A program made the position numbers and the translations under genes. 64,000 bases of DNA from Macrostomum hystrix (Eukaryota; Platyhelminthes; Macrostomidae), in NCBI GenBank assembly GCA_950097015.1, contig CATNEN010000001.1:17116501-17180500 (forward strand), written 5' to 3'. Shown one piece after another: positions 43,786 to 55,300 of this stretch (position 1 is the stretch's first letter; each line of letters starts with the position of its first letter). The notes under the pieces were generated by a model that worked only from the letters and a program-made list of their open reading frames with translations, made no database searches and was not told the origin of the DNA.

Positions 43786-45387
43786 TCAAAAAGCACGCTT
43801 AGCTGCGCAGTCTCTGATGAAGGTAGCGCCATTGATCTGATCAGGCGCCCTGGCGTCTTCTGTCAGACAGTCGACGAACCTCCGGGTCCGCGCCTGCCCC
43901 CGCCGGAACGGGCCCTGCTGCGTGTACAGCAAGACCTCCTGCAGCGGCTCCGGGCAGTAGGACTCGGCGCGAATGACGTGGCCCGCCAGCTTCAGGCGGC
44001 GCTGTCGCAGGGTCACGCTGGGAGGGCTCAGCTTGGCCCGGTGGTAGAGAGCCTGGTTGGTGACGTGTTCGGCGTGACGGTACACGCTGAAGGCAGCGCG
44101 CAGCAGGCTGGAGTGCGCCGCGTCCAGCTGGCGCTCCAGCACATCCGTCATGGTCCAGGTCTCGGCGTTGTAGAAGAGCACCGTTTCCACCACCGCCTGG
44201 AACAGTCGGGTTCTCAGCTGGTCTGGCAGGGCGTCGCTTTGGAGCACGATGCGCACTGAGCGGAAAGCCGCCCACGCAAGCCCTCTGCGACGCCGCAGGT
44301 CCTCCTGGACGCTGGGCACGAGACCACCAAGGTACCGGAACTGCTCACATCGGGGGAGCGGTGCTGCCGTTGCGCTGTCCATGCTGGGAAGGCGGATGAC
44401 CGCTGGCAGATCGGCTGGCACAGTCAGGACCTCCGTCTTCTTGGCGTTGATCTTAAGGCCAACCTTCGCAGCGGCAGCAGCTAGGCCGTCGAGGAGGCAT
44501 TGAGCACCAGCAGCAGTGGATGCCAGCAGGGCGAGGTCATCAGCATATCCGAGGACTGCCAGCCGCTTCTCCGGGTGCCGGCTGCTCGTTCGCCTGCATA
44601 GGATGTAGCCGTCCGAGTTGTCCGGTAGTCCTGTCCGCAGCACCCAGTCCAATATGAGGATGAACAGGAAGGGGGCGAGGGTGTCTCCTTGCAGGACTCC
44701 GGATGAGGTGGTGAAGAAGTCGGAAAGGCCGTCAGGTGTGATCACAGCAGCGTGCGTGTCGTGGTAGAGCGCCATCACTGCTGCAATCAGTTTCTCTGGC
44801 ACGTTGTAGGCTCGGAGAACTAGTGGAATCACGCCTCGAGCCACCGAGTCGAAAGCCTTCAGGAAGTCGATGAACAGACAGAAAAGGTCCGACTGGCGAA
44901 TGCGCGATTCCTCGATAATTCTCCGGAGCGCCAGAATTTGCGTGACTGTACCACGTCGTGGCCGGAACCCATTCTGCTCGTACCGCAGGTAAGGGTCCAG
45001 CACTGGCTGCAAGCGCGACAGTAGCAGCTTGCTGTGCAGCTTGGCGGCACAGGACATCAGGGAGATGCCCCGATGTTCTTCAATCTTGTTGGTGCCCGGC
45101 TTCTTGGGGATTCCGACGATATGTGCTCGGGTCCACTCCGGAGGTGCGACGCCAGTATCGAGAACGTTGTTGATCACCCTGGCGATCTCCTGGGCGACCT
45201 CGCGCAGTCTGAGCACCTCGTTGGGAACTTCGTCGGGACCCGTTGCCTTGCCGCCTGGGATCTTCTTGTCGAGCTGACAAACATCGATTGCGGTCACATG
45301 GCCGGTACAGAAATGATGCGGAGGCGGCAGTGGCGTGTCAGGGGGCAGCGCCAGCACATTAGGGAGGGAGCGCAGGTGGTGGCGCAT
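43786..45387 (-). CDS. RTE LINE reverse transcriptase frame (533 codons)
   Basis: Second frame of the LINE. It reads KATGPDEVPNEVL (48-59), EHRGISLMS (104-112), NGFRPRRGT (139-147), FIDFLKAFDSV (172-182, first catalytic Asp), SGVLQGDTLAP (229-239) and GYADDLALL (280-288, catalytic YADD), then a long C-terminal part with the FRYLGGLV and NAETWTMT phrases common in RTE/CR1-type elements. All catalytic motifs are intact and there is no internal stop, so the copy is young. The first ATG (45387) is preceded directly by TAG TGA in its own frame, so expression as one protein would need a frameshift inside 45359-45387. Confidence 0.88.
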   Translation of the reverse strand: MRHHLRSLPNVLALPPDTPLPPPHHFCTGHVTAIDVCQLDKKIPGGKATGPDEVPNEVLRLREVAQEIARVINNVLDTGVAPPEWTRAHIVGIPKKPGTNKIEEHRGISLMSCAAKLHSKLLLSRLQPVLDPYLRYEQNGFRPRRGTVTQILALRRIIEESRIRQSDLFCLFIDFLKAFDSVARGVIPLVLRAYNVPEKLIAAVMALYHDTHAAVITPDGLSDFFTTSSGVLQGDTLAPFLFILILDWVLRTGLPDNSDGYILCRRTSSRHPEKRLAVLGYADDLALLASTAAGAQCLLDGLAAAAAKVGLKINAKKTEVLTVPADLPAVIRLPSMDSATAAPLPRCEQFRYLGGLVPSVQEDLRRRRGLAWAAFRSVRIVLQSDALPDQLRTRLFQAVVETVLFYNAETWTMTDVLERQLDAAHSSLLRAAFSVYRHAEHVTNQALYHRAKLSPPSVTLRQRRLKLAGHVIRAESYCPEPLQEVLLYTQQGPFRRGQARTRRFVDCLTEDARAPDQINGATFIRDCAAKRAF

Positions 45388-46960
45388 TCACTATGCTAGC
45401 GAAAAAGTCCCGCAGGCTGTTCTTGCGCTCATCCGGCGTGTCCCCAACCAGGTTGAGCGCCGTGCGTTGCTTCCTGCCAGTGAGGGTGTTGATGGCAGTC
45501 CACACGGTGCCGCTTTTCCTGTCCGGGGCGGCGGAGGTGACGGCGCGGATGGCCTCGCTCACGGCAGCCAGCTGCTGCTCTTTGTAGACAATGGCGAGGG
45601 CCTTTTCCGCCTCGTCTGTTGTGTGCCTGCTCCTCCTGAGTCGCTGCACTCGATCTTGGGCCTCTCTGATCGCTGGGTCGCTCATCCACACTGGTTGTGA
45701 GCGCTGCGGTGGACGCACGAGTGGTAGCGTGCTTTCCGCCGCGGTGTGGATTGCGGCGCATATGTCACCATACTGAGCGTTGTGGGTGTCGCCCAGCGCG
45801 GTGGAGAAGGCGCGAGAGAAGCGGTTCCTAGTTGCTGGGTTCCGCAGTGCTCTAAAGAAACGCCTCGGTCTTTTCTTCGGTGGTCGGTACAGGGGGTCAC
45901 GGAGACGCAAGTCACAGAACAGCAACTTATGGTCTGATCCCACGGCCAGTGGTCTGACGGTGTCGCAATTCAATGCTCGGCGGCGTTCGCGAGTGCGCAG
46001 TAGCACGTGGTCTAACTGCGCTAGCCTGCAAGTCGCGTTACGGCCGGTTGCATTTCGCCTTCTCCGTTTACAGCCGGTAAAGGTCGCGAGCCGGCTGGCA
46101 GGTTTGCGGAAGGTGGTATTTGCAGACACCAGATCGTGCTGCTCTGTCAGACTCACCAGCGCATCAGTGTTTGGATTCTCGTGTGAAGTCACATAAGGGG
46201 CGCTAGCGGATCGACGCATCACCGCATTCAGATCGCCAAGCACCACCAGAGTGTCTCGCTGCGCGACGGTTTCCAGTTGAGCCGACAGGAGATCGTAGAA
46301 CCTGCCAGCTTCTTCTGGGTGGGCAGCTGTCGGCGCGTACGCGCAGAAGAGGCGCGCGTTGCGGTTACGTAGGCGAATGTCAACCCGCATCAGTCGGGGG
46401 CTCAGGGGGAGACAGCGCACGCTTTGTCGCAGCCGAGGGTTTACAAGGGCACCGACCCCGCCACGTCCTTTCTTGTCCGCGGAGGTGTAGAACAGGGTCC
46501 AGCCGCCACCAAGGTCTTCCACTTGTGAGTCGGGATCGCTGACGATGGAATGCTCTTGCAACATCAGGATGTCCAAACACAGATCTTGGGCGAGTTGGGC
46601 AACCAATCCTCTTCGCCAGGTTGCCTTCAGAGTGCGGCAGTTGAAGGTTGCCAATCTAAGCGTGCAGTCTGGTACGGCTGGGGCCCGCTGACATTGGGCC
46701 TCATGGTCTCCGGCGCCACCCGGCAAATCCAAATCCTCAGTGGACGGGTTGGGCTGGCGGCGCATGTTGGATCCGCGCAGCCGGCCTCTGCGATTCCGTT
46801 CACGACGCCTCTCAATCCGACGCCGAACGCTCCGCTTGCCCCGTCTCACTTTGGTGCTGACTTTTGCAGCCGCAGCCGGGGGGCGCGGCTCACCGAGCCG
46901 ACCGAGGAGAGCGCAGTCTGATGCAGGTGCTGCTGCTGCGTCACCAGGAGGCGTCAGCAT
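45359..46960 (-). CDS. RTE LINE endonuclease frame (533 codons)
   Basis: First frame of the LINE. The N-terminal 100 residues are Arg-rich and probably bind nucleic acid (GKRSVRRRIERRRERNRRGR). The AP-endonuclease domain follows, with LRLATFNCRTL (101-111), LQEH carrying the catalytic Glu136, VLGDLNA, and the C-terminal SDHKLL that holds the catalytic Asp-His. After it comes a linker up to the RT. It nicks the target DNA to prime reverse transcription. The frame stops 28 bp past the first ATG of the RT frame; most RTE elements encode both domains in one protein of about 1,000 aa, so this is either a one-base frameshift or a real two-frame arrangement. All key residues are present. Confidence 0.88.
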   Translation of the reverse strand: MLTPPGDAAAAPASDCALLGRLGEPRPPAAAAKVSTKVRRGKRSVRRRIERRRERNRRGRLRGSNMRRQPNPSTEDLDLPGGAGDHEAQCQRAPAVPDCTLRLATFNCRTLKATWRRGLVAQLAQDLCLDILMLQEHSIVSDPDSQVEDLGGGWTLFYTSADKKGRGGVGALVNPRLRQSVRCLPLSPRLMRVDIRLRNRNARLFCAYAPTAAHPEEAGRFYDLLSAQLETVAQRDTLVVLGDLNAVMRRSASAPYVTSHENPNTDALVSLTEQHDLVSANTTFRKPASRLATFTGCKRRRRNATGRNATCRLAQLDHVLLRTRERRRALNCDTVRPLAVGSDHKLLFCDLRLRDPLYRPPKKRPRRFFRALRNPATRNRFSRAFSTALGDTHNAQYGDICAAIHTAAESTLPLVRPPQRSQPVWMSDPAIREAQDRVQRLRRSRHTTDEAEKALAIVYKEQQLAAVSEAIRAVTSAAPDRKSGTVWTAINTLTGRKQRTALNLVGDTPDERKNSLRDFFASIVNAPPPALPP

Positions 46961-47029
46961 TATACTTGCACGTCAGTGAAAATATAAGTGGCTCTAAGTG
47001 GCTATAAGTGGCTATAAGTGGAGGATTAC

Positions 47030-47361
47030 TACAAGTCTAAAAGATATGAACAGTTAATACTGTACTAAGAATTCAAGCACTAGACCAACTCAAGTAGCAC
47101 AGCACTTGAGCAAACGAGCTGCGTTGCGCAACGATTAACTTAACTAACCTGTCGAGCAACAATTAGGACAGTTTACTACATGTATATAGGGGTCAGTTAT
47201 AAATGGCAACTGACTCCATAATGTTCAGTTGCTTGTCAAGTGCCTTGTTGCTTATACTCTCGTATAAAGACAGCGGTTGATTTTATTAAAAAGCAATTCT
47301 CACTTTAAGCAGTTGAATCTGCACTGGCTTTGTAAATTCACAAACTACTCAAAAATTCCCT
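47030..47361. other. Intergenic DNA left of the 29-bp array
   Basis: 5' flank of the LINE; nothing is recognised. Confidence 0.45.
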
Positions 47362-48395
47362 CCCTGGCACTGCGATCCCATCTGAATCCCAACTGTGTCC
47401 CGTATGCCATCTGAATCCCAACTGTGTCCCGTATGCCATCTGAATCCCAACTGTGTCCCATATGCCATCTGAATCCCAACTGTGTCCCGTATGCCATCTG
47501 AATCCCAACTGTGTCCCGTGTGCCACCTGAATCCCAACTGTGTCCCGTATGCCACCTGAATCCCAACTGTGTCCCGTGTGCCACCTGAATCCCAACTGTG
47601 TCCCTTGTGCCACCTGAATCCCAACTGTGTCCCGTGTGCCACCTGAATCCCAACTGTGTCCCGTATCCCATCTGAATCCCAACTGTGTCCCATATGCTAT
47701 CTGAATCCCAACTGTCTCCCATATGCTATCTGAATCCCAACTGTGTCCCGTATCCCATCTGAATCCCAACTGTGTCCCGAATCCCATCTGAATCCCAACT
47801 GTGTCCCGTATCCCATCTGAATCCCAACTGTGTCCCGTATCCCATCTGAATCCCAACTGTGTCCCATATGCTATCTGAATCCCAACTGTCTCCCATATGC
47901 TATCTGAATCCCAACTGTGTCCCGAATCCCATCTGAATCCCAACTGTGTCCCATATGCTTTCTGTATCCCAACTGGGTCCCGAATCCCATCTGAATCCCA
48001 ACTGTGTCCCATATGCTTTCTGTATCCCAACTGGGTCCCATATGCCATCTGAATCCCAACTGTGTCCCATATGCTTTCTGAATCCCAACTGTGTCCCATA
48101 TGCCATCTGAATCCCAACTGTGTCCCGTATGCCATCTGAATCCCAACTGTGTCCCGTATGCCATCTGAATCCCAACTGCATCCCGAATCCCATCTGAATC
48201 CCAACTGTGTCCCGTATGCCATCTGAATCCCAACTGCATCCCGAATCCCATCTGAATCCCAACTGTGTTCCGTATGCCATCTGAATCCCAACTGTGTCCC
48301 ATATGCCATCTGAATCCCAACTGCGTCCCGAATCCCATCTGAATCCCAACTGTGTTGCGTATGCCATCTGAATCACAAATGTGTCCCGTATGCAT
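47362..48395. repeat. 29-bp minisatellite, about 36 copies
   Basis: Unit gccatctgaatcccaactgt plus gtcccgtat; variants atgcca/atccca/atgcta. Because 29 is not a multiple of 3, minus-strand frames up to 323 codons run through it by chance. TGGGATT is present. Confidence 0.96.
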
Positions 48396-48879
48396 CCCGT
48401 AAGCTTTAGTCGAGCTTAGGTACTGCTACAATAAACAATGAACTAGTGTATAGTCAGATAATATACCAGCGTATGATTATTAGTTAGTAGGCAACAGAAT
48501 CAAAACTTTTTACTAGTTTAGGCTAGTGCTTTTTATATTTAGGTGCGTATATTCAAGCAAACTTATTATGAACGGAACTGAATGTATATAAAAAATGTAC
48601 TAAACAAACTAGGACATTGTGAGAGTAGTGCAAGAAAACGGCAGCAGCCACAGCAACATAAAAAAGGAAAAAATGAATTGACAATATGAGCTGAAATGTA
48701 GTTGCTGCGGGGCTGTTACTAGCAGATCGATGGACGCCAGTAAAATTAATGGCTTTGTGGAAATCAAACGAAGCGACATTGAAAATCACAGAACGTTCGC
48801 TTATTGCTAAAGTAACTTGTGGTAATTAGAAGTTAAGCGAATTACTTCAAAAATGATTAATATCCACAAAATACACAGA
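48396..48879. other. Intergenic DNA
   Basis: AT-rich; a 78-codon minus-strand frame at 48553-48789 is hydrophobic but unsupported. Nothing is called. Confidence 0.4.
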
Positions 48880-51045
48880 ATTGCCTACAATCCCACAGAG
48901 AATCGCCAACAATCCCTGAGAATCGCCCACAATCCCACAGAGAATCGCCCACAATCCCACAGAGAATCGCCAACAATCCCTGAGAATCGCCTACAATCAC
49001 AGAGAATCGTCCACAATCCCACAGAGAATCGCCAACAATCCCTGAGAATCGCCCACAATCCCACAGAGAATCGCCAACAATCCCTGAGAATCGACTACAA
49101 TCCCACAGAGAATCGCCAACAATCCCTGAGAATCGCCTACAATCCCTGAGAATCGCCTACAATCCCTGAGAATCGCCCACAATCCCACAGAGAATCGCCA
49201 ACAATCCCTGAGAATCGCCTACAATCCCACAGAGAATCGCCAACAATCCCTGAGAATCGCCTACAATCCCTGAGAATCGCCTACAATCCCTGAGAATCGC
49301 CTACAATCCCTGAGAATCGCCCACAATCCCTGAGAATCGCCTACAATCCCTGAGAATCGCATACAATCCCTGAGAATCGCCTACAATCCCTGAAAATCGT
49401 CTACAATCTCTGAGAATCGCCTACAATCCCTGAGAATCGCCTACAATCCCTGAGAATCGCCTACAATCCCTGAGAATCGCCTACAATCCCTGAGAATCGC
49501 CTACAATCCCTGAAAATCGTCTACAATCCCTGAGAATCGCCTACAATCCCTGAGAATCGCCCACAATCCCTGAGAATCGCCTACAATCCCTGAGAATCGC
49601 CTACAATCCCTGAAAATCGCCTACAATCCCTGAAAATCGCCTACAATCCCTGAGAATCGCCCACAATCCCAGAGAATCGCCTACAATCCCTGAGAATCGC
49701 CCACAATCCCTGAGAATCGCCTACAATCCCTGAGAATCGCCTACAATCACAGAGAATCGCCCACAATCCCACAGAGAATCGCCAACAATCCCTGAGAATC
49801 GCCTACAATCACAGAGAATCGCCCACAATCCCACAGAGAATCGCCAACAATCCCTGAGAATCGCCCACAATCCCACAGAGAATCGCCAACAATCCCTGAG
49901 AATCGCCTACAATCCCACAGAGAATCGCCAACAATCCCTGAGAATCGCCTACAATCCCTGAGAATCGCCTACAATCCCTGAGAATCGCCTACAATCCCTG
50001 AGAATCGCACACAATCCCTGAGAATCGCCTACAATCCCTGAGAATCGCACACAATCCCTGAGAATCGCCTACAATCCCATGAGAATCGCCTACAATCCCT
50101 GAGAATCGCCCACAATCCCTGAGAATCGCCTACAATCCCTGAGAATCGCCTACAATCCCTGAGAATCGCCAACAATCCCTGAGAATCGTCTACAATCCCT
50201 GAGAATCGCCTACAATCCCTGAGAATCGCCTACAATCCCTGAGAATCGCCTACAATCCCTGAGAATCGCCTACAATCCCTGAAAATCGTCTACAATCCCT
50301 GAGAATCGCCTACAATCCCTGAGAATCGCCCACAATCCCTGAGAATCGCCTACAATCCCTGAGAATCGCCTACAATCCCTGAAAATCGCCTACAATCCCT
50401 GAGAATCGTCTACAATCCCTGAGAATCGCCCACAATCCCAGAGAATCGCCTACAATCCCTGAGAATCGCCCACAATCCCTGAGAATCGCCTACAATCCCT
50501 GAGAATCGCCTACAATCACAGAGAATCGCCCACAATCCCACAGAGAATCGCCAACAATCCCTGAGAATCGCCTACAATCACAGAGAATCGCCCACAATCC
50601 CACAGAGAATCGCCAACAATCCCTGAGAATCGCCCACAATCCCACAGAGAATCGCCAACAATCCCTGAGAATCGCCTACAATCCCACAGAGAATCGCCAA
50701 CAATCCCTGAGAATCGCCTACAATCCCTGAGAATCGCCTACAATCCCTGAGAATCGCCTACAATCCCTGAGAATCGCACACAATCCCTGAGAATCGCCTA
50801 CAATCCCTGAGAATCGCACACAATCCCTGAGAATCGCCTACAATCCCATGAGAATCGCCTACAATCCCTGAGAATCGCCCACAATCCCTGAGAATCGCCT
50901 ACAATCCCTGAGAATCGCCTACAATCCCTGAGAATCGCCAACAATCCCTGAGAATCGTCTACAATCCCTGAGAATCGCCTACAATCCCTGAGAATCGCCT
51001 ACAATCCCTGAGAATCGCCTACAATCCTACAGAGAATCGCCCATA
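48880..51045. repeat. 20-bp minisatellite with a 769-bp higher-order repeat
   Basis: Unit acaatccctgagaatcgcct, with variants acaatcccacagagaatcgc and acaatcacagagaatcgcc. The order of variants repeats: the single acaatcccat unit at 50071 recurs at 50840, 769 bp later, and the tcacagagaatcgccc blocks near 49747 recur near 50516. About 2.2 kb in total. Confidence 0.95.
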
Positions 51046-51401
51046 CCAAACAGTTAGTTTAATAATAATCAAGAAGATATTTCGCGGAAAGACTTGAAAC
51101 TGTTGATAGTTAATTAAGAAGTGCCAAGCTCAAAAAACAATTATAAACAATTAAATAGCTCTTGTCGCTGCTGAATGATCAGCAAAGTTATTAATGCATA
51201 AGAGAAAAAATCTTATCTAGAGGGCTTTGAGTAAACAAAAATAGTAAAAAATTTGTAAAAAAATTATTAGAATTGGTGTCTAAAATCAAGCTTAAAACCA
51301 GATCTAGTTGGTAATAATGCGAGCGAAAAAATGATTTAACCGAATGCACTGAATAACAATGGCAGCAGGCACTCGTCTAAATAAAGAAAACCCACTTCAC
51401 T
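51046..51401. other. AT-rich spacer
   Basis: No feature is recognised. Confidence 0.5.
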
Positions 51402-52020
51402 AAAAAAATCAGGGGTGGTTGGCCAGTTGCCTGAAGAATCAGGGGTGGTTGGCAAGTTGCCTGAAGAATCAGGGGTGGTTGGCCAGTTGCCTGAAGAATC
51501 AGGGGTGGTTAGCCAGTTGCCTGAAGAATCAGGGGTGGTTGGCAAGTTGCCTGAAGAATCAGGGGTGGTTGGCCAGTTGCCTGAAGAATCGGGGTTGGTT
51601 GGCCAGTTGCCTGAAGAATCAGGGGTGGTTGGCCAGTTGCCTGAAGAATCAGGGGTGGTTGGCCAGTTGCCTGAAGAATCAGGGGTGGTTGGCCAGTTGC
51701 CTGAAGAATCGGGGTTGGTTGGCCAGTTGCCTGAAGAATCAGGGGTGGTTGGCCAGTTGCCTGAAGAATCAGGGGTGGTTGGCAAGTTGCCTGAAGAATC
51801 GGGGGTGATTGGCCAGTTGCCTGAAGAATTGGGGTTGGTTGGCCAGTTGCCTGAAGAATCAGGGGTGGTTGGCCAGTTGCCTGAAGAATCGGGGGTGGTT
51901 AGCCAGTTGCCTGAAGAATCAGGGGTGGTTGGCCAGTTGCCTGAAGAATCGGGGGTGGTTAGCCAGTTGCCTGAAGAATCAGGGGTGGTTGGCCAGTTGC
52001 CTGAAGAATCAGGGGTGGTT
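51402..52020. repeat. 30-bp minisatellite, about 20.5 copies
   Basis: Unit gaatcaggggtggttggcca plus gttgcctgaa; highly homogeneous. With a 30-bp unit, frames on both strands stay open for over 200 codons; no start context, no flanking coding sequence, not called as genes. Confidence 0.96.
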
Positions 52021-52247
52021 TGCATTGTGGTTGACGTCATTGAAAAATTATATCAGTTAATCATTCAGTTAAAGCTGCATCAATGAAAATAATTATCAAT
52101 AGTGCTAAAAATTTTAAATGAAAAATGAATAGAGCGGAAATACGCCTCACAAAGGGTGATATTAGTCACTCCTAGGATACAATGAGAATTTGTCAGCTGT
52201 GAGTAAACTGCTTCTGGCTGGCACACTAATCTCGATCAACTCCCGAT
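52021..52247. other. 3' flank of the AMP deaminase gene
   Basis: AT-rich sequence directly after the AMP deaminase stop codon (minus strand); it should contain the 3' UTR. No clear AATAAA is seen on the minus strand. Confidence 0.4.
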
Positions 52248-52327
52248 TCAGCCTTCGTCCTCGTAGAGTACGCTCATTGATTTGGCCTTTGTCTGATATT
52301 GCTGCTGCTGCTGCGGCAAATGGCCCA
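52248..52327 (-). CDS. AMP deaminase exon 6 (C-terminal 26 residues)
   Basis: 80 bp. Acceptor atttaattccag and phase fit exon 5 exactly (GTG across the junction). Encodes [13 protein letters not shown], then [11 protein letters not shown] and TGA at 52248-52250. The end is not conserved in the family; exon 5 could also be joined to another small exon not seen here. Confidence 0.65.
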
Positions 52328-55300
52328 CTGGAATTAAATAATTGCAGAAACGTACACTTGGCCATTGTTCGGTTGCACAATTGATTTGATAACTTTCCTC
52401 TCTCCACTCCTTTGATCCCAACTCTCTCCTCTCCTTTGATCCCAACTCTCTCCTCTCCTTTGATCCCAACTCTCTCCTCTCCTTTGATCCCAACTCTCTC
52501 CTCTCCTTTGATCCCAACTCTCTCCTCTCCTTTGATCCCAACTCTCTCCTCTCCTTTGATCCCATCTCTCTCCACTCCTTTGATCCCAACTCTCTCCACT
52601 CCTTTGATCCCAACTCTCTCCTCTCCTTTGATCCCATCTCTCTCCACTCCTTTGATCCCAACTCTCTCCTCTCCTTTGATCCCAACTCTCTCCTCTCCTT
52701 TGATCCCAACTCTCTCCTCTCCTTTGATCCCAACTCTCTCCTCTCCTTTGATCCCAACTCTCTCCTCTCCTTTGATCCCAACTCTCTCCGCTCCCATCTC
52801 TGGGTCTTATTCCATCCTTGAGTCCTATATCCAACTACTTCCTCTAAAAGAGGCCTCGTCTCACCCGACAGTCCGCTGTGGCCGCTGTGAGTTCTGGATC
52901 GGCCAGCCGTAGCGCTGGTCACTAGCGCCAGTTCGTGCAGCAGATTTTCAAATCGAAAAGCGGTTCGCACGTTTGGCAAATTCGTGTGCCGAATATCGTT
53001 GCCAAGGACGCCCTCCTGATTATAGGCCGGGCCCAGCCAGCGCTGCTTGACATCGTGAGGAAAGCCGGACATGAGCACAGAGTTGCGGGCCAGTTCGCAC
53101 ATATCCGTATTGCTGAGCTTCCAAACCTGAGCAGCTATTGAGTACTCCTCCATTAGCGGCTCTTTGGTGAAGTGGAACATCAGCGGATCGTCCGTGCTGA
53201 GGGTGACGCACAGGCCTTTGGCTAGGAAATCAGGAAGCGGACTGCGGCTGTACGGCAGGAACAGGCTGTTGTTGGATAGTGGCGACATTGCCATGGGCAC
53301 CTGTGCCAGGTAGTACAGGTATTGCAGCACAGGAGCCTAGAAAAATCCCATTAGACTGAGTATTTAGGATACGATTGTGATCGATGATAGGATTAAAATC
53401 CTATTGTATTTCATGCACCCCAATACACGAATTAGCACTGCGACTCAGTACCAACTTGCCAGGCATAAAAAATTTATCAGCGTGTCACCCGAATGTGCTG
53501 GCATCATCTCCGTCTTCGGTGGTCACCAACCTTTATCTAGACGGAGCAGCTGGACCTTCAAGGGCTACAACAGGTGGAACTAGGCCACTATGGACACCCT
53601 GATGCGAATTTCTCCAATTTCACTGATCAAGCCTTAATATTAGGCACAGCTATGGCAAGGAAGGGGAAATGGTAGTCCTACTTTTAAGGATGGCAACCGC
53701 TAGAAGGCATTGTACATCTGATTCCCGGAGTAACCATCCTCATAAAAATTGAGGATCTGAGGATAAAAGTTAAGAATTCCGAAAACTGGAGGATAAATAT
53801 ATGGAAAGACTAGGATCCTAAGAGTTGATAATCTAGTCTAGCGACACTAAAACATCCTTAGTGTCGCAGCAGCAGCAGCAGCAGCAGCTGAAAAGTGCGC
53901 ATCAGTGCACACGGAGAGGGAAGGGAAGTTGCTTTTGACACAAGGGGAGTTTGAAAAGGCGGGATCTAAAAAGAGATAGCGTGCTATGCAGAATTTGGAG
54001 AAGCTTTGGAGAGAGATGAGGATAGATTGGGAAGCAAATACTGCTTTTTTATTTCACGATTGTCTAGCATGGAGGCTGAAAGAGGTTACACGAATCCGTG
54101 ACGGAACACTACTGCTGATTCAGAGATAATGCGACCCTAGATCTAAGCCCAAAAATTGCTCATGCCTGTGGCAGATTCAGTAAAATAGTTACTGCGAATG
54201 AAAGGAAAATGGGATAGCTGCTGGTGATTGGAAAGAGGGGATTCCTTCCCATAGACTGCGGGAGAGGGGATAACTGCAGATGGGCTGTGGGATAGGGGAT
54301 AACTGCAGATGGGCTGTGGGAGAGGGGATAACTGCAGATGGGCTGCGGGAGAGGGGATAACTGCAGATGGGCTGTGGGATAGGGGATAACTGCAGATGGG
54401 CTGTGGGAGAGGGGATAACTGCAGATGGGCTGTAGGAGAGGGGATAACTGCAGATGGGCTGTGGGAGACGGGATAACTGCAGATGGGCTGTGGGATAACT
54501 ACAGATGGATTATTGAATATAAGATACATACATATCTACATAAGGATTGAATATAAGATACATAATATCTACATAAGGATTAAGGACGAGGGATAATATG
54601 TGAAATTCCAGGTGAAGCCAATGAAGACTCCGACCACCTTTCTAAGCAGGAGTCCGTGGCTGATGTTCTCAGCCAGCAGGAAGGCAGTTGCCAGGTGGTG
54701 CACAGGGCCAGCTTCGCCGCAGTGGGGCCTGAGCAGTATTGGCTGAAGGCCGCGCTCCCTGCGCAGGGCGTTCAGTGGTAACAGGTTAGCGTACAGGTAG
54801 TACAGGTAATAGGCGTAGGGCGGATTGCGGTGACTGTCGGTCCAATCGGCTGGCTCCGGTGTGTCGTGATCGAATACAACTGATTCTGATTTCGATTCGT
54901 CATCAACGGAGTCCAGGGCCACTACCTGGTAATGAATTAGGCAGTATACTTTGGATTATCAAGGTTAGCAGACAGGTGGAAATAAGCAGATTGGTAGTTA
55001 ATAATAATAATATTAATAATAATATTAATTGCAGGAGAGCAGCGGGCAATGGCACATCAATTAGTGACACTAGACCAGCAGCCAGCGAGGAGACAATTCT
55101 GCTCAATTCGCTGACTCCTGAGCACAAACTTACTCGGATATTGTACACACACGTACAGTATCACAATACTGTGATTTGAAGCTAGAAGGGATTTGAAGAG
55201 ATACTCGGGATTTGAAGCTAGTTGGGAACATTGGGATTTGAAGCTACTTGGGAATATTGCGATTTCAAGCTAGTTGGGAATATTGGGATTTGAAGCTAGT

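Larger units (their letters stand above)
43704..47029 (-). mobile_element. Full-length RTE-clade LINE with target duplications
   Basis: The element body is 43715-47018 (about 3.3 kb, normal for RTE), flanked by 11-bp direct copies of tggaggattac at 43704-43714 and 47019-47029. The 5' end (minus strand) has four imperfect repeats around ccacttatag (46986-47018). Next come an apurinic endonuclease frame, a reverse transcriptase frame, a 3' UTR of about 40 bp and an AT-rich tail with ttgtattgtattgt, the short-repeat tail usual in RTE. The frames overlap by about 29 bp in different registers. Confidence 0.9.

Noticed and set aside
47338-48395. Minus-strand frames up to 323 codons
   Set aside because: 29-bp array read in all frames; no other support.
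48880-51045. CRISPR-like array
   Set aside because: Units are contiguous 20-bp repeats without unique spacers, in a eukaryotic context.
51336-52086. Frames of 223-234 codons on both strands
   Set aside because: 30-bp array in AT-rich intergenic DNA; no independent coding evidence.
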